This document shows, piece by piece, positions 1 through 5,815 of a stretch of DNA of 6,478 bases. Numbering within the stretch: the stretch's first letter is position 1; every line of letters starts with the position of its first letter. The stretch is taken from NCBI GenBank assembly GCA_017411125.1, contig JAFPNP010000232.1, forward strand, positions 1 through 6,478, in the 5' to 3' direction. The position numbers were made by a program, and so were the translations under genes. The notes under the pieces are model-generated. The model was not told the DNA's origin. It made no database searches and saw only the letters and a list, made by a program, of their open reading frames with translations. Source of the stretch: Kiritimatiellia bacterium (GTDB lineage: Bacteria; Verrucomicrobiota; Kiritimatiellia; RFP12; UBA1067).

Positions 1-1
1 G

Positions 2-460
2 ATGACGCTCCTTACGGACGGCGACGTGCTGATAGCCCACGAGACCGGCTTCACGCGCGGACGCCTTCCGAAAGAGAACGGCGACCGGGACGGAGTTTCG
101 CTCCTGGAGGCGAAGCTGCCGCGTGGACGCAACATGTACTATGCCGTTCCCTCGCTCGACGGCAAGGGATACTGGACCGGAGCCGGGTATTCGAAGGAGG
201 CGTTGCTTTTCGACGCAAAGGGCGCCCTTCTCAAGTCATTTCGCGCACCGGAAGACAAAAACAAGTCGTTCTACTTTCTCGCATCGATCGAAGAGTTTGC
301 GAACGGACATCTTCTCGTATCCAACTGGACTGGCCACGGGCGGAACGATTCGCGCCGCGGTTGGCAGCTCGTGGAATTCGACCGGGACGGAAAGGTGACG
401 TGGTCGCTGTACGATCCGGAAACCTACGGCTCGATACACGGCTTCGTCGTTATTGAATAG
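2..460 (+). CDS. C-terminal fragment of a beta-propeller-like protein (5' end outside window)
   Basis: The frame is open from the left edge to a TAG at 458-460 and gives 152 residues. An ATG sits at 2-4, but the protein opens in the middle of a strand-turn pattern (LLTDGDVLIAHE, residues 3-14) with no signal peptide or visible ribosome site, so I read it as a 5'-truncated gene. Repeated short motifs of the type hydrophobic-x-D/N-G-hydrophobic recur: LLTDGDVLIA, LLFDAKGALLKSF (68-80), FANGHLLVSNW (99-109) and LVEFDRDGKVTWSL (123-136). These are typical of blades in NHL/PQQ-like beta-propellers, and SIHGFVVIE (144-152) could be the closing strand. The function is unknown. Propellers of this kind in polysaccharide-degrading bacteria are often extracellular, but no export signal can be seen in this fragment. 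The gene converges on the GH2 gene, with 19 bp between stop codons and no evident terminator. I am confident that it is coding and only moderately confident of the fold. Confidence 0.75.
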   Translation: MTLLTDGDVLIAHETGFTRGRLPKENGDRDGVSLLEAKLPRGRNMYYAVPSLDGKGYWTGAGYSKEALLFDAKGALLKSFRAPEDKNKSFYFLASIEEFANGHLLVSNWTGHGRNDSRRGWQLVEFDRDGKVTWSLYDPETYGSIHGFVVIE

Positions 461-479
461 GATTTTCGGTGCGCCAGCA

Positions 480-2477
480 TCATTGCGCTGCGGCGCCGGC
501 GCGCGCCGCCTCGTATATTTCCGCGTGGAGCGAACGCAGGAAGTCGAAATCGAACTTCATGACGGCGCGGTCGAACGTCATGAAGCCCATGAACTCCCAA
601 TACTGGTCCTGCGCTTCGGTGAAGACGCATCCGCCAAGACCCTTTCTCGCCATCTCCACGACAGGTTTCATCAGTTCGAGGTAGCGCGTCCTGTTGCGCT
701 CGCGCCATGCGCCGCCGTCGTCCAGTGGCACCGGTCCGAGCGGCGCCCTCGGATCGCGCATGCCCTTCAAATAATCGTGGCAGTCGCCCCGCATCGCAAG
801 CGGATCGCAAGAATGCCCCGCTATGCAGGCGTGGAGTCCGCCGAACTCGCCGCAGAACGAAACGCGGCTCGCGCCGGGCGGCGGCATGACGGCGTGCGGA
901 TAGCTGTGGAAGTCCAGCATGTCCGCATACGTGTTCGCGTCCGTCGCGTCGCGCGCGCGGTTCCACCCTCTCACATGCGTAAAGCCTCCTTCGTAGTCGT
1001 TCCATCCCGACGGGCCGTCGACGAGACGCGACGGATCCGTGCGCTTTATCCAGCGTATCGTGTCGCGCGTTCTGTCAGGACCGGGCTGGCCCCATCCTTC
1101 GTTGAACGGAATCCACATTGCCACGCACGGATGGTTGCGCAGCATTGCAATGCAGTCCTTCAGTTCGCGTCGGAAGTTTCCGTACCGCGCGTTCGACGCC
1201 GCGCGGTCTTGCAGACGCGAATACTCGTTGCCTGACGGGATGTCCTGCAGCACCATCACGCCGATGCGGTCGCAATGGGCGTAGAACGCGCGCGGCTCGA
1301 CGTTTATGTGCTTGCGTATGGAGTTGAAGCCGGCCTTCTTGTGGAAATCCACGTCGAAACGGCATGCGTCTTCGGAGGGCGGCGTGAGCAGTCCGTCAGG
1401 CCACCATCCCTGGCTCAGCGTAGCAAGGAGGAACGTGAACTCGCCGTTCACGGTCACGCGCCGTATGCCGCGCGCGTCAAGGGCGGTGGAGACGGTGCGG
1501 ACGCCGAAGTACCCCTTCACTTCGTCGGTGCCGGCGGCGGAACGCACTTTCAGCGCCACGTCGTAGAGGTTGGGCTTCGCGCAAGACCATAGGCGCACGG
1601 GACGCGGCAAAGATATTTCCAAAGCATCGTCCCCAGGCGCCATCGTCCCTCTGGCCACTTCTTTCCCGGCGAACGAGACGATGGCCTCCACCTGCGCATC
1701 GCGTCGCCGGCCTCGCAGCTCGGGCCGTATGCGCACCGTTCCACGTTCCGCGTCCGTGTCGATTCGCCAGTCCGCGAGATACGTCTCGCACACGCGCTCG
1801 GTCCACACGCTTCCGCATATGCCGCTCACCGTGCCGAAGAACGCGCTGTCCCGCAACCTCGCTTGCTTTCCAGTTCCGCCCGGGCCGGAGTCGGTAGGAT
1901 CCCACACGCAGACCTTCAGCTCGTTCGTCCCGTCCCGCACGAAATCCGTTATGTCCAGGCTGAACGGCGCGTTGCCGTTTTCGTGCGGCACGTCCGTCGC
2001 CTCTGTGCCGTTCACGTACACCATGGCGCGATAATCCACGCGCTCGAAATGAAGAATCAAACGTCCACCGTCCAGCGGCCCTGCGAAGAACGTCCGCCTG
2101 TACCACAGTAGGTTTTCCGGCTTCACCGCGCGTCCGATGCCGGAAAGCTTCGATTCCACCGCGAACGGCACGAGGATGCGTTCGGGAAAAACGCGCGGCG
2201 CGTCCGAATTGACCGGCACCATTGCGAAATCCCATTCGCCGTTCAGACACTGCCAATTGCCGCGCACCATTTGCGGACGCGGATATTCGCGCCATGCATT
2301 TTGCGGCGTGACCTTGCGTCCCCACGCCGTGGTCAACGTATTCGTAAGAGTCTCAGCCATTGGAATCGGCGCAGGCGCGCCTATTGCCGCAAAAGCCGCC
2401 GTTGCGGCAAACAACGCACCGCATTGCAGAACGCGGCGTCCTCGACGCACCGTATTGAACATTTTCGATTTCTTCAT
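480..2477 (-). CDS. Secreted glycoside hydrolase family 2 protein (beta-galactosidase/beta-glucuronidase-like)
   Basis: This encodes a 665-residue retaining glycosidase. The start at 2477 is chosen because AAGGAG lies 9 nt upstream and the protein then opens with a basic n-region (MKKSKMFNTVRRGRR) and an Ala-rich hydrophobic stretch (about 17-34), a signal peptide with likely cleavage after A30 or A36. Domains in order: jelly-roll sugar-binding domain at about 60-232 (NWQCLNGEWDF 74-84, VPFAVESKLSGIG 103-115, VYVNG 153-157); Ig-like domain at about 233-328; TIM barrel at about 330-655 (QGWWPDG 356-362, IRKHINVEP 387-395, QDIPS 411-415). The acid/base is predicted as E460 in FNEGWGQ and the nucleophile as E544 in CGEFGG, with the supporting motif FHSYP at 523-527. 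All catalytic elements are present, so the enzyme should be active outside the cytoplasm. The GH2 family includes galactosidases, glucuronidases, mannosidases and others, so the substrate cannot be assigned. The gene stands alone on this strand, diverging from thrS. Confidence 0.93.
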   Translation of the reverse strand: MKKSKMFNTVRRGRRVLQCGALFAATAAFAAIGAPAPIPMAETLTNTLTTAWGRKVTPQNAWREYPRPQMVRGNWQCLNGEWDFAMVPVNSDAPRVFPERILVPFAVESKLSGIGRAVKPENLLWYRRTFFAGPLDGGRLILHFERVDYRAMVYVNGTEATDVPHENGNAPFSLDITDFVRDGTNELKVCVWDPTDSGPGGTGKQARLRDSAFFGTVSGICGSVWTERVCETYLADWRIDTDAERGTVRIRPELRGRRRDAQVEAIVSFAGKEVARGTMAPGDDALEISLPRPVRLWSCAKPNLYDVALKVRSAAGTDEVKGYFGVRTVSTALDARGIRRVTVNGEFTFLLATLSQGWWPDGLLTPPSEDACRFDVDFHKKAGFNSIRKHINVEPRAFYAHCDRIGVMVLQDIPSGNEYSRLQDRAASNARYGNFRRELKDCIAMLRNHPCVAMWIPFNEGWGQPGPDRTRDTIRWIKRTDPSRLVDGPSGWNDYEGGFTHVRGWNRARDATDANTYADMLDFHSYPHAVMPPPGASRVSFCGEFGGLHACIAGHSCDPLAMRGDCHDYLKGMRDPRAPLGPVPLDDGGAWRERNRTRYLELMKPVVEMARKGLGGCVFTEAQDQYWEFMGFMTFDRAVMKFDFDFLRSLHAEIYEAARAGAAAQ

Positions 2478-2486
2478 CTGCCAGAT

Positions 2487-2492
2487 CTCCTT
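2487..2492 (-). promoter_or_regulatory. Ribosome binding site of the minus-strand GH2 gene
   Basis: AAGGAG, read on the minus strand, lies 9 nt before the ATG at 2475-2477. It decides the start: the open frame runs 80 codons further upstream to 2717, but those codons cross the promoter and the repeat array, and would bury the signal peptide. Confidence 0.8.
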
Positions 2493-2508
2493 TTGAACTG
2501 AAGACGCA

Positions 2509-2542
2509 ATAATACTATTTCTTCCATCAGTGTACAAGTCAA
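2509..2542 (-). promoter_or_regulatory. Predicted sigma-70-type promoter of the GH2 gene
   Basis: On the minus strand, TTGTAC (2537-2532) and TATTAT (2514-2509) are separated by exactly 17 bp. An overlapping alternative is TTGACT (2542-2537) with TAGTAT (2517-2512) at a 19-bp spacing. Either would give a leader of roughly 25-30 nt ending at the AAGGAG site. This short AT-rich patch contrasts with the GC-rich surroundings. It is predicted from sequence only. Confidence 0.45.
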
Positions 2543-2625
2543 AACAAATTCGAAAGTTTTGCAAGGATGAGCCGCCGGATTTATACAAAACAGATGCCGT
2601 TTTTCCCAAAACGAGAGAAGCCGAA

Positions 2626-2652
2626 GACGCGTTTCCAAGGGGAAACGCCGTC
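2626..2652. repeat. Strong hairpin with AAGG loop
   Basis: GACGCGTTTCC (2626-2636) pairs with GGAAACGC-C-GTC (2641-2652). The stem is 11 bp with a single bulged C at 2649, closed by the tetraloop AAGG. No T-tract follows on either strand, so a simple intrinsic terminator is unlikely. The motif CCAAGGGGA in its loop and right arm recurs 21 bp downstream in the next hairpin. Confidence 0.6.
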
Positions 2653-2658
2653 GCGCCA

Positions 2659-2679
2659 AGGGGATGCCGCGCTTCCCCT
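2659..2679. repeat. Second hairpin with repeated CCAAGGGGA motif
   Basis: AGGGGA (2659-2664) pairs with TCCCCT (2674-2679). After a T-T mismatch, two further pairs (GC/GC) enclose a three-base loop. The arm overlaps the 10-bp palindrome CCCTATAGGG (2676-2685), which abuts the tandem array. Alternative folds are therefore possible: the CCCC run can pair leftward or with the adjacent GGG. Confidence 0.5.
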
Positions 2680-2682
2680 ATA

Positions 2683-2766
2683 GGGATATAATCACAAAGT
2701 GGGGTGTTTATGTACACAAAGTGGGGTGTTTATGCACATAAAGTGGGGTGTTTGTGATTATATCCC
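2683..2766. repeat. Three 22-bp tandem repeats enclosed by a perfect 16-bp inverted repeat
   Basis: Three units begin at 2693, 2715 and 2737 with an exact 22-bp period, each carrying AAAGTGGGGTGTTT. Units 1 and 2 differ by one base; unit 3 differs at its second variable position and its last bases. The outer arms GGGATATAATCACAAA (2683-2698) and TTTGTGATTATATCCC (2751-2766) are perfect reverse complements. Inside, each GTGGGGTG core (2699, 2721, 2743) is flanked by CAYAAA on the left and TTTRTG on the right, so every unit can form a small hairpin. The two junctions form near-perfect 14-bp dyads, TTTATGTACACAAA (2707-2720) and TTTATGCACATAAA (2729-2742). There are no unique spacers, so this is not a CRISPR array. 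Function is unknown: candidates are a multi-site operator, a miniature mobile element, or a structured RNA. Confidence 0.88.
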
Positions 2767-2777
2767 CTAAGGCATCT

Positions 2778-2807
2778 GTTGCCGCCCTGCCATGGCAGGA
2801 CGGCAAC
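2778..2807. repeat. 30-bp imperfect palindrome centred on CCATGG
   Basis: GTTGCCG at 2778-2784 pairs with CGGCAAC at 2801-2807. After one C-A mismatch (2785/2800), the inner CCTGCC pairs with GGCAGG around the centre at 2792/2793. The almost loop-free symmetry looks more like a protein-binding or element-end palindrome than an RNA hairpin, and there is no downstream T-run to make it a terminator. It lies about 80 bp upstream of the proposed thrS -35 element. Confidence 0.6.
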
Positions 2808-2886
2808 GTCCTCTGTGCGCCGCCGCGAACAAACCGTGCGTAAGGGTACGCCCTTCCACGTGCGAAAACTTTTCTTCGTTTTATGC

Positions 2887-2915
2887 TTGTTTCCGCCGCT
2901 GAAATTCGCTATCAT
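2887..2915 (+). promoter_or_regulatory. Predicted promoter of the thrS-infC-ispF cluster
   Basis: TTGTTT (2887-2892) and TATCAT (2910-2915) are separated by 17 bp, a good sigma-70-like arrangement. Transcription would begin near 2921, leaving an untranslated leader of about 25 nt. That is too short for a T-box or for an elaborate thrS operator such as the one in E. coli. Confidence 0.5.
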
Positions 2916-2926
2916 ACTACAGTTTC

Positions 2927-2932
2927 AAGGAG
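2927..2932 (+). promoter_or_regulatory. Ribosome binding site of thrS
   Basis: AAGGAG lies 12 nt before the ATG at 2945, a slightly long spacing. An in-frame TGA at 2900-2902 and the lack of any in-frame start between it and 2945 confirm that ThrRS cannot begin further upstream. Confidence 0.75.
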
Positions 2933-2944
2933 AAATACGGACTA

Positions 2945-4666
2945 ATGGACATAACAGACGAAATGCGGCGGCATTCGGCCGCCCACCTGACCGCGAGGGC
3001 GGTCTGCAATCTTTTTCCAGGCACGCAGACGGATATCGGCCCCGCCACGGACGACGGCTTCTACTACGATTTCGACCTCGAACACCGTCTCGCGCCAGAA
3101 GATTTCCCGGCCATAGAAAAGGAAATAGCGCGTCTCATCGCGCTGGACGAGCCTTTCGTGCGCGAACAGATGTCCCGCGCCGACGTGGCCGCGCGTCTTG
3201 CCGGGCAGAAATACAAACTCGAGCGTCTTGCGGACATCCCGGAAGGCGAGACGATAAGCACATACACCGTCGGCGACTATTTCGAAATGTGCCGCGGCCC
3301 GCACGTGGAGCATTCCGCGCAGATCGGCGCGGTGAAGCTGATGAAGGTCGCCGGCAGCTACTATCGCGGCGACGAAAACAACAAGATGCTCCAGCGCGTC
3401 TACGGCATTGTCGGCAAAGACCAGGCCGAACTGGACGCGTACATCGCCCGTCTCGAAGAAGCGAAGAAGCGCGACCACCGCCGCCTCGGCGTGGAGCTGG
3501 ATCTCTTCCATCTCGATCCGGAAGATCCTGGCCAGATATTCTGGCATCCGAAAGGCTGGTCCGTCTACATCGCCCTTCAGGACTACATGCGCGAAAAGCT
3601 CGTGAAGGACGGCTACCAGGAAGTCAACACGCCGGCCATCATGCCGCGCAGCCTGTGGGAGAGAAGCGGGCACTGGGATCATTACAAGGCGAACATGTTC
3701 GTGACGGAGAGCGAGAAGCGCGTGTTCGCCGTCAAGCCCATGAACTGCCCCGGCGCGCTCGAGATATTCAAGAGCCGCATGCGTTCCTACAAGGATCTTC
3801 CCTTGCGTCTCGCCGAGTTCGGCCACTGCGCGCGCAACGAGCCGAGCGGCACGCTGCACGGCATAATGCGCGTGCGCGGGTTCGTGCAGGACGACGCGCA
3901 CATCATCTGCACCGAAGACCAGATCGAAGAAGAGGTCGCCAAGTTCTGCTGCCTTCTGAAGGACGTGTACAAGGACTTCGGCTTCGACAAGAACCTGCTC
4001 GTGAAGCTTTCCACGATGCCGGACGACCACGTGGGTGACGAGGCCACGTGGCAGCACGCCGAAGCCGCGCTCGCGGCGGCCTGCAAGGCGTCCGGCATGG
4101 ACTACGTGATTCAGCCCGGCGAGGGCGCGTTCTACGGCCCGAAGCTCGAATTCACGCTCATCGACGCGCTCGGGCGCCCTTGGCAGTGCGGCACCATCCA
4201 GCTCGACTACCAGCTTCCCAGCGCGGAACGCCTCAACGCGGAGTACATCGGCCCTGACAGCCAGAAGCACCATCCCGTGATGCTCCACCGCGCCGTGCTC
4301 GGTTCGCTCGAGCGTTTCATCGGAATCTTGATCGAACACTACGCCGGCGCGTTCCCGCTGTGGCTCGCGCCGGAGCAGGTGCGCATTCTCCCGATCACGG
4401 ACAAGCAGGTTCCTTACGCGGAATCGATCCGCGACGCGCTCGCGGCAAAGGGCCTCCGCGCCGGAATCGACGCATCCGCCGACAAACTCGGCGCGAAGAT
4501 CCGCGCCGGAACGGTCGAGAAGGTTCCGTACCTGCTCGTCGCCGGCGGACGCGACGAAGCGGCCGGCGTCGTGTCGGTGCGCAGGCGCGGCGAGGGCGAC
4601 CTCGGCGCAATGAAGCTTGAGGCCTTCATCGAAAGGGTCGATGAAGAACTGAAGAACAAACAATGA
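2945..4666 (+). CDS. thrS: Threonyl-tRNA synthetase lacking the N-terminal TGS domain
   Basis: This cytoplasmic class II enzyme charges tRNA-Thr with threonine. It has 573 residues against about 640 in E. coli; the missing part is the N-terminal TGS domain, and an upstream in-frame stop shows this is not a mis-called start. The editing domain (about 1-180) keeps its motifs: H10 and H14 in RHSAAH, C116 and H120 in CRGPH. The catalytic core (about 185-470) has the three zinc/substrate ligands C268 (MNCPG), H319 (QDDAHI) and H448 (MLHRAVLGS), motif 2 with R297 (ARNEPSG), and motif 3 with R457 (GSLERF). The anticodon-binding domain runs from about 478 (VRILPITDKQ) to the end, including DKLGAKIR at 513-520. 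All catalytic and editing residues expected from the E. coli enzyme are present, so it should be functional. It heads a + strand cluster and is followed after 24 bp by infC, an ancient pairing. Confidence 0.97.
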   Translation: MDITDEMRRHSAAHLTARAVCNLFPGTQTDIGPATDDGFYYDFDLEHRLAPEDFPAIEKEIARLIALDEPFVREQMSRADVAARLAGQKYKLERLADIPEGETISTYTVGDYFEMCRGPHVEHSAQIGAVKLMKVAGSYYRGDENNKMLQRVYGIVGKDQAELDAYIARLEEAKKRDHRRLGVELDLFHLDPEDPGQIFWHPKGWSVYIALQDYMREKLVKDGYQEVNTPAIMPRSLWERSGHWDHYKANMFVTESEKRVFAVKPMNCPGALEIFKSRMRSYKDLPLRLAEFGHCARNEPSGTLHGIMRVRGFVQDDAHIICTEDQIEEEVAKFCCLLKDVYKDFGFDKNLLVKLSTMPDDHVGDEATWQHAEAALAAACKASGMDYVIQPGEGAFYGPKLEFTLIDALGRPWQCGTIQLDYQLPSAERLNAEYIGPDSQKHHPVMLHRAVLGSLERFIGILIEHYAGAFPLWLAPEQVRILPITDKQVPYAESIRDALAAKGLRAGIDASADKLGAKIRAGTVEKVPYLLVAGGRDEAAGVVSVRRRGEGDLGAMKLEAFIERVDEELKNKQ

Positions 4667-4680
4667 ACAACTAAAAAGGT

Positions 4681-4687
4681 GAGGTGA
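4681..4687 (+). promoter_or_regulatory. Shine-Dalgarno site placing infC at an ATC start
   Basis: GAGGTGA matches seven consecutive bases of the anti-Shine-Dalgarno complement. The GAGG part ends 6 nt before the ATC at 4691. A second, weaker AAAGGTGA lies just upstream (4675-4682). No such site stands at a proper distance from the GTG at 4727, so this signal supports the non-canonical start. Confidence 0.75.
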
Positions 4688-4690
4688 CTT

Positions 4691-5308
4691 ATCGCTTCCT
4701 TTACCCGAGTCAACTACAAGATCCGCGTGCCGTCGGTGCGCGTGATTGACTCCAACGGCCAGATGCTCGGCGTCATGCCGACTTCGCAGGCGCAGCGCAT
4801 GGCGGACCAGCAGGGTCTCGACCTTGTCGAGATAACGCCCACGGCGACGCCGCCGGTCTGCAAGATAATGGACTACGGAAAGTTCCGCTACGAAGAGTCC
4901 ATCAAGGCCAAGCAGCAGCGCAAGGCCCAGAAGACCACGCAGGTCAAGGAAATCAAGTTCCATCCGGGCACGGACACCGGCGACTTGGAGCACAAGCTCC
5001 GCCAGATACGCCAGTTCATCTCGGAAGGCAACAAAGTCAAACTCACCCTGCAGTTCCGCGGGCGCGAGAACCAGCACAAGGAACTGGGCGAAGACATGAT
5101 CGCCCGCGTCCTAGAAATGCTCAAGGACGAGTGCTTCGTCGAGCAGGCGCCGAAGACGCAGGGACGAATCCACGGCTGCCTGATCGGCCCGCCCCGCGCG
5201 AAGAAAAGCGGCGGCAAGCCGCAGATATCGGTGAACGCCGATTCCGCCCGCGACGACGCGCGTCCTCCCCGGTCCGAGGACGGCGGAATAAACATCTCCA
5301 TCGCCTGA
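4691..5308 (+). CDS. infC: Translation initiation factor IF-3, probable AUC start
   Basis: IF-3 binds the 30S subunit, prevents premature 50S joining and proofreads initiator tRNA and start codon. From ATC at 4691 the product has 205 residues. The N-domain begins with FTRVNYKIRVP (4-14), a conserved opening in the family, then VRVIDSNGQMLGVM. The linker carries VCKIMDYGKFRYE (56-68), and the C-domain carries KEIKFHPG (86-93) and VKLTLQFRGRE (116-126). GTG at 4727 would delete the conserved first 12 residues. The in-frame TGA at 4685-4687 limits the start to CTT (4688), ATC (4691) or later codons, and there is no in-frame ATG or TTG. In E. coli infC begins with AUU, which lets IF-3 repress its own synthesis; an AUC start would do the same here by analogy. 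A polar tail of about 33 residues after GPPRAKK (173-205) makes it longer than the usual 170-180. rpmI and rplT do not follow. Confidence 0.93.
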   Translation: MASFTRVNYKIRVPSVRVIDSNGQMLGVMPTSQAQRMADQQGLDLVEITPTATPPVCKIMDYGKFRYEESIKAKQQRKAQKTTQVKEIKFHPGTDTGDLEHKLRQIRQFISEGNKVKLTLQFRGRENQHKELGEDMIARVLEMLKDECFVEQAPKTQGRIHGCLIGPPRAKKSGGKPQISVNADSARDDARPPRSEDGGINISIA

Positions 5309-5319
5309 GGCGCCGTCCC

Positions 5320-5793
5320 ATGCGCATAGGTTACGGGTACGACTCGCACGTGTTCGACGAGGGGCGTCCGCTGAAGCTCGGCGGCGTCCTCATCCCCGAT
5401 GCGCCGGGGCTCAAGGGCCACTCAGACGCGGACGCGCTCATCCACGCCGTAATCGACGCGCTTTACGGCGCGGCGGCGCTCGGCGACATCGGATCGCACT
5501 TCCCCGACAGCGATTCCAAATGGAAGGACGCCGATTCGGCCGCCCTCCTACGCACGGCAATCGGTGAAGTGCTCGAGGCGGGATTCTCCGTGGAAAACAT
5601 CGATGCGACGGTGATATGCGAACGCCCGAAGCTCCGTCCGCACGTGGAAGCGATCCGCGCGCGCCTGGCGGAGTTGATGGACGTGCCGGCGTCGGCGGTG
5701 TCGGTGAAAGGCAAGACGAACGAGAAGATGGACGACGTAGGCGCCGGCAAAGGCGTCGTCGTTCATTGCGTGGCGCTCCTGACGGAGCGATGA
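5320..5793 (+). CDS. ispF: 2-C-methyl-D-erythritol 2,4-cyclodiphosphate synthase
   Basis: This cytoplasmic enzyme of the MEP isoprenoid pathway converts CDP-methylerythritol 2-phosphate into the cyclic diphosphate, releasing CMP. The family works as a homotrimer with a zinc ion per site. At 157 residues it is the usual single-domain length, not an IspD-IspF fusion. The zinc ligands D8 and H10 (GYDSHVF) and H42 (ALIHAV) are present, together with the signature GHSDADAL (33-40) and GDIGSHFPD (55-63). The C-terminal motif reads VKGKTNEKM (129-137), with T133 and E135 in the place of the usual TTEKLG region. The ATG is preferred because it gives the canonical MRIGYGYDSH opening, whereas the frame stays open 63 codons further upstream inside infC. 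A GAGG at 5307-5310 overlaps the infC stop, 9 nt before the start, suggesting translational coupling across the 11-bp gap. Confidence 0.96.
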   Translation: MRIGYGYDSHVFDEGRPLKLGGVLIPDAPGLKGHSDADALIHAVIDALYGAAALGDIGSHFPDSDSKWKDADSAALLRTAIGEVLEAGFSVENIDATVICERPKLRPHVEAIRARLAELMDVPASAVSVKGKTNEKMDDVGAGKGVVVHCVALLTER

Positions 5794-5815
5794 CGATTTA
5801 CGAAACGATAAATGC

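Larger units (their letters stand above)
2589..2780. repeat. Possible 192-bp segment bounded by a 10-bp inverted repeat
   Basis: AACAGATGCC at 2589-2598 is the exact reverse complement of GGCATCTGTT at 2771-2780. Together they bracket both hairpins and the tandem array. No target-site duplication sits directly outside the arms, and a 10-bp match can arise by chance in a region this size. It could be the outer boundary of a small non-autonomous mobile element, but this is weakly supported. Confidence 0.25.
2478..2944. other. 467-bp divergent intergenic region with dense repeat and hairpin content
   Basis: The region separates the GH2 gene (minus) from thrS (plus). From left to right it holds the GH2 ribosome site and promoter (2487-2542), a stretch without clear signals (about 2543-2625), two hairpins (2626-2679), a 10-bp palindrome CCCTATAGGG (2676-2685), an 84-bp inverted-repeat-bounded tandem array (2683-2766), a 30-bp dyad (2778-2807), a smaller hairpin AAGGG-TACG-CCCTT (2842-2855), and the thrS promoter and ribosome site (2887-2932). 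I see no convincing protein-coding gene and no tRNA or rRNA in it. It is longer and far more structured than two promoters require. Confidence 0.8.

Noticed and set aside
453..1235. Open frames on the + strand opposite the 3' half of the GH2 gene
   Set aside because: They are Arg/Ala/Val-rich with no family resemblance, while the minus-strand frame carries complete GH2 catalytic motifs over the same DNA.
2364..2477. Twin-arginine or lipoprotein signal in the GH2 leader
   Set aside because: RRGRRVLQC does not fit the Tat consensus, and the Cys at residue 20 precedes the hydrophobic core without a lipobox. An ordinary Sec signal fits better.
2478..2717. An 80-codon N-terminal extension of the minus-strand GH2 open frame
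   Set aside because: It begins inside the tandem array, crosses the promoter, has no ribosome site at its ATG, and would bury a clear signal peptide. The AAGGAG-preceded ATG at 2477 explains the protein.
2693..2758. CRISPR array
   Set aside because: The 22-bp units are directly contiguous with no unique spacers, and no cas gene is nearby.
2778..2807. Intrinsic terminator
   Set aside because: The dyad has almost no loop and no T-run on either strand, and no gene ends just upstream on either strand.
2779..4038. A 419-codon + strand open frame starting in the intergenic dyad
   Set aside because: It runs in a different frame from thrS through most of its length, is very rich in Arg/Pro/Ala/Gly, and has no ribosome site.
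4663..4674. ATG overlapping the thrS stop, reading Met-Asn-Asn-stop
   Set aside because: A three-codon frame is too short to support as a gene. Translational coupling to infC through it is conceivable, but nothing else indicates it.
2942..5077. A 711-codon minus-strand open frame opposite thrS and infC
   Set aside because: It is the antisense shadow of two well-identified genes in GC-rich DNA. Its composition is repetitive Leu/Val/Ala/Arg/His with no recognisable motif.
4727..5308. GTG at 4727 as the infC start
   Set aside because: It removes the conserved FTRVNYKIRVP opening of IF-3 and has no ribosome site at a suitable distance, whereas ATC at 4691 has one.
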